Positions 1-8,189 of a stretch of 64,000 nt of DNA are shown in pieces. The stretch lies in the NCBI RefSeq assembly GCF_013096535.2, contig NZ_CP051265.2, positions 682,001-746,000 of the forward strand. The letters are read 5' to 3'. The notes below the pieces were generated by a model, which saw only the letters and a program-made list of their open reading frames with translations, did not search any database and was not told the origin of the DNA. The stretch's first letter is position 1; every line of letters begins with the position of its first letter. The translations under genes and the position numbers were made by a program. Origin of the DNA: Wolbachia endosymbiont of Diaphorina citri (lineage in GTDB: Bacteria > Pseudomonadota > Alphaproteobacteria > Rickettsiales > Anaplasmataceae).

Positions 1-1364
1 TTAGTACTTAATTGATTATTATCTTCTTGATTCACTGCTTGGCTTGAGGTTGGAGTCTCATTTAGTATAGCCGAAGTGTCTTGAGCATTTTTAACAGGAG
101 ATTCTTCATTGGGATCATTGCTACTTCTTTTTATTAGATCAGACTTGATCTTGCACAAAGTCTCCTCCATCTTTTTAAGCTTTTCATAACCTTCTTGAGA
201 AATGTAACCATCATAATACTGCTGCTTGACAGAATATATATGACTTGCAATAGGTACAGTAGGATAACATCTCCATGGCTTGCTTTGCTCCTTGGTAAAA
301 CCACTTACTATTTCTAATGTTTTCTCTACTACTGGCAAACCTTCCTTAGATGATACATGAGTAACATGATCTTGAAAAAAGCCTATGTGATCAGCCAAGG
401 CATTAACATCCTTATCATCCACTGCTTTTTTTACTAATTCTGGAATATGGCCCAGATCAAAAACTGTATCCTCAGGAATAATATCAAATGAATCTGAATT
501 CACCTGTGTTGACAAATCTACAACAAATGAATTCTGACCTTCATCAATATTTTCAAGAAGAGACTCAATAATTGCGTTATCAACATCTTCAAAATGCATC
601 TTTATATCATCTAACAAACTTTTGCCATCAACTTTGTAATTCTTTAATTTCTCAGGAATGGTAAGCGTTACCTTGCCGTCTTCATACTCTACTTTACCAT
701 CTTGAGATTTAAGCGTGAACTCTAAAATAGCATCAACCCTGCATATTTCTTTATCCAGTTGCTTAACAGGCATATTTGGACAATATTTAATATTTAAAGA
801 ATCCTGATCACTACAGACAATCTCTATATGTCTATCATTAGCATCAGGCAATTGCAAATCGTGTCCCAAAAATATAGGAGAGAGCTGCATTAACAAAGAG
901 CCATCATAACCAGCCTGATTGCAACTATTAATTAATTCTTCTAATAGATTATCATTTGGAATTTCTGCTTTAGCATGTTCAAACATTTTTGTAAAAACAT
1001 GTTTTGCGATTTGGCGTTGGTCATTTTGATTACATTTATCACGAAGCTGGCTAACGAAATTCTTGTCTATAACTTGACCATTAATTACAAAATCCATCCT
1101 GGGTAGGTCTTTGTAAGCTTGCTTGCCAGAATTTGCATCCCCATTATTCTCACTTGCCTTGACTTGACTTAGCAGAGATTGTGTTAGCTGAAACTTTAAC
1201 GTATTTGCTCCATTAGAAGGCGTATCTTCAGTGTCAGAATTATCAACGCTAACTTCTTCTTGACTTTCATTACCTGAATCTCTGGAATGACGACGTTCCT
1301 TTTCTTTTTCTGCAGTATCTACTGCTGGTGACATAAGCCCAGCAGATAAATTCCAATCACCCAT
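1..1364 (-). CDS. hypothetical acidic protein, 3' end outside window
   Basis: I do not recognise this protein. The frame is open from an ATG at 1364, preceded by an AGGGGGT ribosome binding site five bases upstream, to the window edge, giving at least 454 codons without a stop. It has no obvious membrane segment or signal peptide. The first 60 residues are charged and rich in Ser, Glu and Asp, as in a disordered tail. The middle alternates hydrophobic and acidic stretches, and the visible C-terminal part is again Ser/Asn/Glu-rich. It lies 38 bases downstream of htpG on the same strand, so the two could be co-transcribed. It could be a cytoplasmic or secreted Wolbachia-specific protein; nothing in the sequence decides this. 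Confidence 0.7.
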   Translation of the reverse strand, partial: MGDWNLSAGLMSPAVDTAEKEKERRHSRDSGNESQEEVSVDNSDTEDTPSNGANTLKFQLTQSLLSQVKASENNGDANSGKQAYKDLPRMDFVINGQVIDKNFVSQLRDKCNQNDQRQIAKHVFTKMFEHAKAEIPNDNLLEELINSCNQAGYDGSLLMQLSPIFLGHDLQLPDANDRHIEIVCSDQDSLNIKYCPNMPVKQLDKEICRVDAILEFTLKSQDGKVEYEDGKVTLTIPEKLKNYKVDGKSLLDDIKMHFEDVDNAIIESLLENIDEGQNSFVVDLSTQVNSDSFDIIPEDTVFDLGHIPELVKKAVDDKDVNALADHIGFFQDHVTHVSSKEGLPVVEKTLEIVSGFTKEQSKPWRCYPTVPIASHIYSVKQQYYDGYISQEGYEKLKKMEETLCKIKSDLIKRSSNDPNEESPVKNAQDTSAILNETPTSSQAVNQEDNNQLST

Positions 1365-1402
1365 GTTTTACCCCCTAACTATTAGCTAAGTTAATTATAG
1401 CA

Positions 1403-3307
1403 TTAAACAGAAATTTTGCCAAGCAAATTATTGAGTCTTTTAGCAAACAGACTTACGTCTTCCATCTCTTCGCCTTCCACTATACAAGCTTGATAGAACA
1501 ATAAGTAAATCATATCTCCAAGTGTTGGGTTTTCACCATTTTCAGCGTGAGATTCCATTATGTTTCTTATCAAAGGATGCTTAATGTTAATTTCAAGTAC
1601 TTTTGGCGTGCGGTAATTTAGCTGCTTCTGTTCACGTAAAAAACGCTCCATGCGAAGATCCATAGTTCCTTCATCAACTGCTAAACACACAGGACTGTCG
1701 GTCAATTTCTTAGAGATCTTTACACTTTTTACTAAGCTTCCAAGAACCTTAGTGAAGTATTCAAGTATAGAATCCGTGTTTTCTTCGCTTTTGTTTTCAT
1801 CTGATTTATTTTCTTCATCTTTCTTACCTTCTTCTGAAGAGAATTTTTCTAAATCAACATCAGCGCGAGTTACAGATTTAAATTTTTGATCTTTATATTC
1901 ATGAATCACGCTAGTCCAGAAATCATCAACTGGATCAACAAATAGAAGCACTTCCAATCCTTTGCTGACGAATCCTTCAAGTTGTGGACTGTTTTTTACT
2001 GAATCGAGACTATTTCCTGTGAGATAGTAGATATGTTCCTGTTCAGGCTTCATTCTGCTTATATAATCATCAATACTAACTAGCTTATCATCACTGGTGC
2101 TATGAAATCTGCAAATGGAAAGCAACGCTTCTCTTTCATCAGTTGGCATAGCTTCGCAAAGACCCTCTTTTAACACCGCACCAAAATTGCCCCAGAATTT
2201 TGTGTATTCCTCTAAATTATCTTTTGCTTTTTTGCCGAGCTCTGATACCACGCGTTTAGTTAGGGATTTCCTAATCTGCTCAACAACGCGATTATTCTGC
2301 AGTGTTTCTCTGCTGATGTTGAGAGGCAAATCTGGTGAATCAACCACACCTTTCAAGAAACGCAGGTATTGTGGTATAATTTGTACATTATCTTCAGTAA
2401 TAAATACTTTATTGACATATAACTTTACAGAGCAGCGTCTATCTGGATGAAACAAATCATAAGGCTTAATAGAAGGAACATAAAGCAAGTTTGTATATTC
2501 TATTGCTCCTTCATTTTTATTATGTAGTATCATCCAAGGCTCACCGCCGACATGCGCAACACCGCGAAAAAAATCATTATGTTCTTCTTGAGTAACATCA
2601 TTTTTTGGCTTAGTCCAAATTGCAGCTTTGCTGTTTAATTTTTCACTTTTTCCCTCTTCATTTACAAACTCAACGGGAAAATTTATGTGGTCAGAGTAAG
2701 TAGTAACAATGTTTTCAATACGGAATTTGTCTAAAAATTCGCTTTCTTCAGGACGCATGATGAGCGTAATTTTTGTGCCACGAGAGATTTGACCATCTAA
2801 TTTGCTGATTGAATACTCTCCATCTCCTTTAGATTTCCACACCCAAGACTCTTCTTCTCCGGCTTTCCTTGATTCTACTATAACTTCTGAAGCAACCATG
2901 AAGCTTGAATAAAAACCAACACCAAACTTTCCAATCAGCTCTACAGCTTGGCTCGAATCTTTATTATTCTTAATTGCATTCAAGAATTTTTGCGTACCAG
3001 AACTTGCAATCGTGCCAAGATTATCTATTAAATCTTGCCTGTTCATGCCAATTCCATTGTCGGTTATATACAGCTCATTTTTATCTTTACTGGAGCTAAT
3101 AGTAATCTTCAACTCATCACTTGAATCTAATAAATCAGCGTTTAATTGTGATTCATAGCGCAATTTATCACATGCATCTGATGCATTTGATATTAACTCA
3201 CGCAAGAAAATATCCTTATTGGTATAAAGTGAATGAATTACTATATTTAGTACTTTGCCTACTTCAGCGTCAAATTTTAAATTTTCAATTTCTTGTACAT
3301 CGTGCAT
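1403..3307 (-). CDS. htpG: chaperone HtpG (Hsp90 family)
   Basis: HtpG is the cytosolic ATP-dependent Hsp90 chaperone dimer. The N-terminal GHKL ATPase motifs are all visible: [10 protein letters not shown] near residue 40, DNGIGMN near 85 and GVGFYSSF near 130. They are followed by the middle domain with its catalytic-loop arginine region (SRETLQNN) and the C-terminal dimerisation domain. A highly charged Glu/Lys/Asn linker lies around residues 500-530. About 634 residues is normal for bacterial HtpG. An in-frame ATG exists at 3319, but the ATG at 3307 has a GGAG six bases upstream and is preferred. Identification is firm; only the start is uncertain. Confidence 0.97.
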   Translation of the reverse strand: MHDVQEIENLKFDAEVGKVLNIVIHSLYTNKDIFLRELISNASDACDKLRYESQLNADLLDSSDELKITISSSKDKNELYITDNGIGMNRQDLIDNLGTIASSGTQKFLNAIKNNKDSSQAVELIGKFGVGFYSSFMVASEVIVESRKAGEEESWVWKSKGDGEYSISKLDGQISRGTKITLIMRPEESEFLDKFRIENIVTTYSDHINFPVEFVNEEGKSEKLNSKAAIWTKPKNDVTQEEHNDFFRGVAHVGGEPWMILHNKNEGAIEYTNLLYVPSIKPYDLFHPDRRCSVKLYVNKVFITEDNVQIIPQYLRFLKGVVDSPDLPLNISRETLQNNRVVEQIRKSLTKRVVSELGKKAKDNLEEYTKFWGNFGAVLKEGLCEAMPTDEREALLSICRFHSTSDDKLVSIDDYISRMKPEQEHIYYLTGNSLDSVKNSPQLEGFVSKGLEVLLFVDPVDDFWTSVIHEYKDQKFKSVTRADVDLEKFSSEEGKKDEENKSDENKSEENTDSILEYFTKVLGSLVKSVKISKKLTDSPVCLAVDEGTMDLRMERFLREQKQLNYRTPKVLEINIKHPLIRNIMESHAENGENPTLGDMIYLLFYQACIVEGEEMEDVSLFAKRLNNLLGKISV

Positions 3308-3472
3308 TTTGAGCTCCATTATTAGCCTACTATTCTAATAATTTAAGTATTGCACCGCGATCTTTCAAGGTCATGTATGCTAAAATTTATGTGAGCCAGC
3401 TTATGGTTCCAACGCTAAAAGTACAACCAATCTGCCATATAAACTAAGAAGAAGGTGCTATTCTCTTTATTC

Positions 3473-4675
3473 TTAAAATATAATATCTCTTATTTGCTTC
3501 AAAGATTTGTTAGTCTTTGATTCTTTTTCTTTAAAAGTAGTCTCAAGAGAAGTTTTAAGCTTTTCCCATTCTTCCTGACCGTTTAGAATCAAAGCGCTAT
3601 CAATCTTCTCCAGTGCTGTCTGAGGTGATGAATATAATTCTTCATACAAATCAGTGTTTACTAACTGTAGTATTACTAAAAATGTAAATAAATTCGGATC
3701 AACTTTCACATAACATAGCTTTATTTTCTTTACGCAGTACTGTATTGCTTTTAATGATAATGAGAAGCTTTCTGCGTAAAATATAAAGCTATCTATTATT
3801 AAACTCTTTGATTTTTTCGGTAATTCAGAACTTTCAAACAGTTTTCTTATAAACTGCTCTGTTGGCTGTTTTGGCAAATGCAAAGAGAGATCAGTAAAAG
3901 ATTTTAGGCTAAAATTTGGTCCAAGTATTGTGCTGATTGCTCTTTGCACGTTACTTTTATCTTGACTAACAGAGATAATGAAAACCAGTCCTTCCACATC
4001 GAGCATATACTTTATGGATTCTAAAAAATCAACAATGAATTTAGGGCGGCATATATCAAGATCATCCACCATTATATAAATGTTTTTGTCTTTCCTGATT
4101 TTATTAACCACATCTGCTAGTTGTATTTTAAAATCTCTAATGTTCTCTTTTCTCCTTTGGAGAAGATTTAACTCACCCAAGACAAAACCAATGTCTTTCT
4201 TATCAGCCTCTTTTGCAGCATCGAGAAATACTGAAAGCATAGCAAGTGGAGATTTACTGATTAGCTTTCCTAATGTATTGAGAGAAAATAGTTCTTGGTT
4301 TATGTTTTTGAACTGCTGTATAACACTCCTTTTTACTTTGTATGATGCGAATAGATCCTCAAACAGGAAATGCAAAAAAGAAGGCAATGGTTGATCTAGC
4401 GCACTAATATCCCATGCGCTGTAATAAGCTGCAATTTCATTTTGCTGCTCTAGATCCTTTACCCATTCTTTCAAAAAAAATGTCTTACCCCACTCATTAT
4501 ATCCTTCTAAGGATACGATCGAAAAAGACTGATCAATTGTCTTAATTATATTACTAAATCTACTTGCAACTTGTTTGTAACCCAAGCAATCATTCTCCCA
4601 AGTTATTACCTTAGGCAATTGCTCCTCTTCTTTTTTTTTTAATGTTATTAGCGATATAAGTTTTTTTAAGCACAT
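3473..4675 (-). CDS. KAP-like P-loop NTPase
   Basis: This is a 400-residue P-loop ATPase. Residues 58-65 (GYNEWGKT) form a Walker A motif. Residues 201-211 (IMVDDLDICRP) form a Walker B with the double-aspartate DDLD pattern typical of KAP-family and related STAND NTPases. A long helical segment between the motifs (about 90-190) includes a mildly hydrophobic stretch, as in KAP proteins that insert loops at the membrane. The C-terminal third is helical and Lys-rich. It starts three bases after the recR stop codon, so recR and this gene are probably one transcript. Its cellular role is unknown. KAP membership is an inference from motifs. Confidence 0.75.
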   Translation of the reverse strand: MCLKKLISLITLKKKEEEQLPKVITWENDCLGYKQVASRFSNIIKTIDQSFSIVSLEGYNEWGKTFFLKEWVKDLEQQNEIAAYYSAWDISALDQPLPSFLHFLFEDLFASYKVKRSVIQQFKNINQELFSLNTLGKLISKSPLAMLSVFLDAAKEADKKDIGFVLGELNLLQRRKENIRDFKIQLADVVNKIRKDKNIYIMVDDLDICRPKFIVDFLESIKYMLDVEGLVFIISVSQDKSNVQRAISTILGPNFSLKSFTDLSLHLPKQPTEQFIRKLFESSELPKKSKSLIIDSFIFYAESFSLSLKAIQYCVKKIKLCYVKVDPNLFTFLVILQLVNTDLYEELYSSPQTALEKIDSALILNGQEEWEKLKTSLETTFKEKESKTNKSLKQIRDIIF

Positions 4676-4678
4676 GCC

Positions 4679-5284
4679 CTACTTTATATTTAACTCATAC
4701 TCTTGTCTTGAAGTAAGTGCTATTCTCAGCGTTCCCTCATCTAGGTAGTCAATTTCTCCACCGATCGGTATACCACAAGCAAGGCGCGATATTTTTACAT
4801 TCGAATTCTTTAGCAATTCAATTATATATTGCGCAGTAACTTGGCCTTCTAATGTCGGATTGATTGCAATAATGACCTCTTCAATTTTAAATTCTGTAAC
4901 TCTTTTGGGAATGTTATCAAGATTCAGTTCTTTTGGACCTATGCCATTTATTGCTGATAGCCTTCCACCCAAAACATGATACATACCTGAATATATATTC
5001 CCTTTTTCAAATGCCCATAGATCACCCAATTCTTCTACTACACACATTAACTTGGTGTCACGCTTTGGGTTAGTACAAATAGAACACGGCGATTTAGTAT
5101 CTAGGTTTCCACAAATTTTGCACTCTATTATAAGATCCGCTAGCTCTCTAATCAAAGATGCAAGCGGTAGCATGACTTTCTCTTTATTTTGGAGCAAATG
5201 TATAACTAATCTTCGTGATGATGATGGACCTAAACTTGGCAATTTAGAAAAAGCATGAACTAAATTCCTTATATTAATGTTCAT
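4679..5284 (-). CDS. recR: recombination protein RecR
   Basis: RecR acts with RecO (and RecF) to load RecA at single-stranded gaps. The 201-residue protein has the full family layout: an N-terminal helix-hairpin-helix ([12 protein letters not shown] near residues 15-25), a four-cysteine zinc finger (C55, C58, C67, C70), then a Toprim domain starting near residue 79 ([13 protein letters not shown]) and the conserved YHVLGG region. The C-terminal [19 protein letters not shown] block is characteristic. Length is normal. It is immediately upstream of the KAP-like NTPase gene. Confidence 0.96.
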   Translation of the reverse strand: MNINIRNLVHAFSKLPSLGPSSSRRLVIHLLQNKEKVMLPLASLIRELADLIIECKICGNLDTKSPCSICTNPKRDTKLMCVVEELGDLWAFEKGNIYSGMYHVLGGRLSAINGIGPKELNLDNIPKRVTEFKIEEVIIAINPTLEGQVTAQYIIELLKNSNVKISRLACGIPIGGEIDYLDEGTLRIALTSRQEYELNIK

Positions 5285-5417
5285 TCAGTAAATTCAAGAT
5301 AGCTCAAAAATGATAACATCAAACCTTTCGTAAAGAAAGTAGTAAGTCTTTATCTTGCTTAGCTATAGAAAAATTTTTCCACTTTTCTCAGAAGTTGTCT
5401 TAAAAAAAGTAATGTAA

Positions 5418-6872
5418 TCACAATCTACTGTAACTTAAGTCTGACTCAGGTGTAACTGAAATTATCTCAGACATTTGAGTATTTGTTCTAGTATTTCTTT
5501 TTTGAAAATGACGCAATTTATTTTTCAACATATTTCTTTCTTCTACATAACTGTCTGACTCTTTATTCAAACTAGAATTTTTTTCTTCATACTTGGAAAG
5601 TATTGTATCGATCAAATAATTAAAAAATAATATTAGACCTGTAGTGTTGGCAAGCAATGCAAGAGAATAATATAACATATCTTCACTCACTTCTTCATTT
5701 ATTATGTCATGGGAATTTCTATACATTCTAAAACAAGAGCCGAAGGCTGCTAAGCATACACAAGTAAGTTTTGTTTTGTTTAGGACGCACTTAATTCGTG
5801 CTAGTTTTTTATTATTATCTTCTAATTTTATACGTAACTTACTAATTTTATTACTATAGTGCTCAATAAACAATTCTATAGCCTCTTTGTTATTAGTATA
5901 ATTATATGCTTTGTAAGATTCCTTATCTATGAGTTCAGTATCTATATCCTTTGATTTGAGAAGCTCTTTGATTGCTTCATTTTTGTTAAGAAGCACAGCT
6001 TCGTGTAGAGGTGTGTACTCACTTTCAACATCTTTTCTTCTGTTAATATTTTTATCAGTTAAGTAGTTAAAAAGAGCTGAAATGCATTCTGAATTATTAC
6101 CTTCAATAGTCAGAGTAATTGCATCTTTTCCGTCTTTGTTCTTAGTATTAATAACTTTGAAAAGCGGCTTTTCATTCTCTTCCTTATGTTGAAAATATTT
6201 GTGCTTGTAAAACTCATTCGCACGGTATGGCTCCTTAAGAATACACAAAAGCTTTTTTACAAAATCAGCATGGTTTTTTTTAATAGCCAAATGTAAAGGT
6301 GTGTCCTGATTTTTCTCCTCTTGCAACAATAAGGCATCATACAAACAACCCTCTTTATATAAAAAATTAATCTCTTGATCAAAAGAGATATCTTCTTCTC
6401 CTTTACAGATATTTAGTAGCCGTGACCCTATACTTTCTGTAGTACTGTAATCAATTGCAGAGCTACGTTGCACTTTAGATTGATAAAGGGTTACGTTCAT
6501 ACTATTCCTACCTTTAAACAACCCAGCTATACCTCTAAATATTCCAGCTATACCTGATTCACTCCGAGCGGCACAAGGCATTTTATCTTGAATGTGAATC
6601 TCAACATTTTCATTAGAAAAAAGTTCTAAAACATGCGAGCTGCCTCTTCTACTGAAAAAAGGCGCCTCATTCTTTTTATCTTTAGCTTTAACACTATTCT
6701 CTAGCTTTGCATTCGAAGCACTTATAGGGTTAGCTAAACAATCAAAATCCGTATTTTTAGATACAAAGTCTTCTGATTGAAAATTTGCTGCAGCGTTTAT
6801 TTCACCTTTCATATTTCTTTTTTTACAGAAGTTGCATTCCAGGCAGGGTATCTCATCTTTAAAATTTTTCAA
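5418..6872 (-). CDS. ankyrin-repeat protein with C-terminal membrane segments
   Basis: This 484-residue protein is specific in style to Wolbachia. The N-terminus carries a cysteine cluster (CLECNFCKK) that could bind metal. Ankyrin-like units occur around residues 190-340, including TPLHLAIKKNH and TPLHEAVLLNKN. They are followed by a predicted coiled coil, two hydrophobic segments (about 368-385 and 400-425) and a second charged helix. The listed start is TTG at 6872 with no strong ribosome binding site; an ATG at 6812 would remove the cysteine cluster. The arrangement suggests a membrane-tethered protein-binding surface, possibly host-directed, but no function can be assigned. Confidence 0.8.
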   Translation of the reverse strand: MKNFKDEIPCLECNFCKKRNMKGEINAAANFQSEDFVSKNTDFDCLANPISASNAKLENSVKAKDKKNEAPFFSRRGSSHVLELFSNENVEIHIQDKMPCAARSESGIAGIFRGIAGLFKGRNSMNVTLYQSKVQRSSAIDYSTTESIGSRLLNICKGEEDISFDQEINFLYKEGCLYDALLLQEEKNQDTPLHLAIKKNHADFVKKLLCILKEPYRANEFYKHKYFQHKEENEKPLFKVINTKNKDGKDAITLTIEGNNSECISALFNYLTDKNINRRKDVESEYTPLHEAVLLNKNEAIKELLKSKDIDTELIDKESYKAYNYTNNKEAIELFIEHYSNKISKLRIKLEDNNKKLARIKCVLNKTKLTCVCLAAFGSCFRMYRNSHDIINEEVSEDMLYYSLALLANTTGLILFFNYLIDTILSKYEEKNSSLNKESDSYVEERNMLKNKLRHFQKRNTRTNTQMSEIISVTPESDLSYSRL

Positions 6873-7290
6873 CTCTATTTAAATTTTTTTTAAATAGTTT
6901 TTGATAAAAATATTTATGACACTAACTTTTGTGTTAAATTTTTAGAAGATTTTATAGCTAAAAAATTACTTCCGCGTGTTTTGAATCCAATTATAATCAC
7001 AATTAGAGATATTTATTGAGCTCAAAAATCTATCTTCGTCTGCAGACTTTTTAATCAAATTCATTAAAAATGTAGCGTATCCTCTTCAGCGTATGTGGGT
7101 ACACATACTTAATCTCTGTCGTATGTGCACTGCATTTTTTTCTAATCTTTTTTTCACAGAGGGATCTTATGTCCAGAATTCCAGATACTTGACCTTTAAT
7201 TTAGCTAATAAAAACCAACTGGTACCTGCGGTTTTTATAGCTACGTTTTCTCAAACAGATTTCAAATGGATAGTTAAAAGAAACTCACAG
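6873..7290. other. gene-free AT-rich spacer
   Basis: 418 bases lie between two minus-strand ankyrin/membrane genes. The part next to 6872 should hold the promoter of the 5418-6872 gene. A 68-codon plus-strand frame at 7093-7299 is open, but it has no ribosome binding site or recognisable motif and runs into the neighbouring gene's 3' end. I see no tRNA, repeat or hairpin here. Confidence 0.6.
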
Positions 7291-8013
7291 TTATCCTAGT
7301 ACTGCTTTATTATCTGCAGTCTTTTCATGCTCGACAGAAGAGAGTTGAGGATTAACAGCTTCTTCTATTGATTTAGCCTGTTTATAGTCTTGACTTAGGA
7401 AATATATAGCCACTCCAACTGCTATTCCAGCAACAAGAGCAGATACTGCGAGTGCGCATAATATAATAGTCATTGAAGGGACTAAAGCACCACCAACACC
7501 GAGTCCAATGCCAAGAAAAACGCCAGGTATAATGCCAATCAAACTATTACATCTAGCACTTTCTTTTTTCGATTGAGCTTGGTCTTTCATAGATTTAATG
7601 AGTGCTTCTCTTGTTTTTTCTTCTTGATCTAAATCTAATGGGATTTTCTCTTCTTTATTCTTTATCAAAGGGCTTGCACCATATTTCAAAAGGGCTTCTA
7701 TTGCATCAGTATTATTGTTTATAACAGCTTGGTGTAATAATGTATTTCCACTTTGATCTCGAAAATTGATCAATCTGTAGAAATACTGAGGAGTAACAAA
7801 TTTATTCACTGCTTCATCTAAAATCTTCATCACGTTTTTAAATGACAATATCTCTTCTTTCTTAGACCTTGTACTATCGTATACAATGCAGTGTTGCAAA
7901 ATAAGATACACCATCTCTTTTCTTATATCTACAATATCCTTTGTAAATAAAGCTGATTTAAATAACTCCTTGTCAATAGGTATTTCGATATTTTTATTAA
8001 GGAATTCCTGCAA
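7291..8013 (-). CDS. small ankyrin protein with paired membrane helices
   Basis: This 240-residue protein has one or two clear ankyrin units near residues 90-135 (GNTLLHQAVINNN and the following YGASPLIKNKEEK), then a basic stretch. Two Gly/Ala-rich hydrophobic helices follow at about 157-182 and 185-207, containing GVFLGIGLGVGG. A short Lys/Glu-rich tail ends the protein. The start given is TTG at 8013, and the first internal ATG lies about 33 codons later, so the true N-terminus is unsure. It resembles its downstream neighbour (5418-6872) in combining ankyrin repeats with a C-terminal membrane anchor. Function unknown; the lineage-specific character is an inference. Confidence 0.75.
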   Translation of the reverse strand: MQEFLNKNIEIPIDKELFKSALFTKDIVDIRKEMVYLILQHCIVYDSTRSKKEEILSFKNVMKILDEAVNKFVTPQYFYRLINFRDQSGNTLLHQAVINNNTDAIEALLKYGASPLIKNKEEKIPLDLDQEEKTREALIKSMKDQAQSKKESARCNSLIGIIPGVFLGIGLGVGGALVPSMTIILCALAVSALVAGIAVGVAIYFLSQDYKQAKSIEEAVNPQLSSVEHEKTADNKAVLG

Positions 8014-8189
8014 TTCTCTAATTTTTTCGTTATGCTTTATCCCTTTCCTACAGATGATTTTAAGTAAAGTTATATTATCTACCTATTATAATTATAATAA
8101 TAATATAATAAATTCTAATAAAAGTCAGATTTTTAATTAAAAAGTTAATACATTAATTCTGTGAATGTCAAATAAATTCCGTAATTTTG

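Noticed and set aside
3320-3472. Possible tRNA between htpG and the NTPase gene
   Set aside because: No cloverleaf and no TPsiC-like GGTTCGAATCC segment on either strand; the same search by eye failed in all other spacers.
7093-7299. 68-codon plus-strand frame
   Set aside because: No ribosome binding site, no recognisable motif, and it runs into the 3' end of the opposite-strand ankyrin gene.
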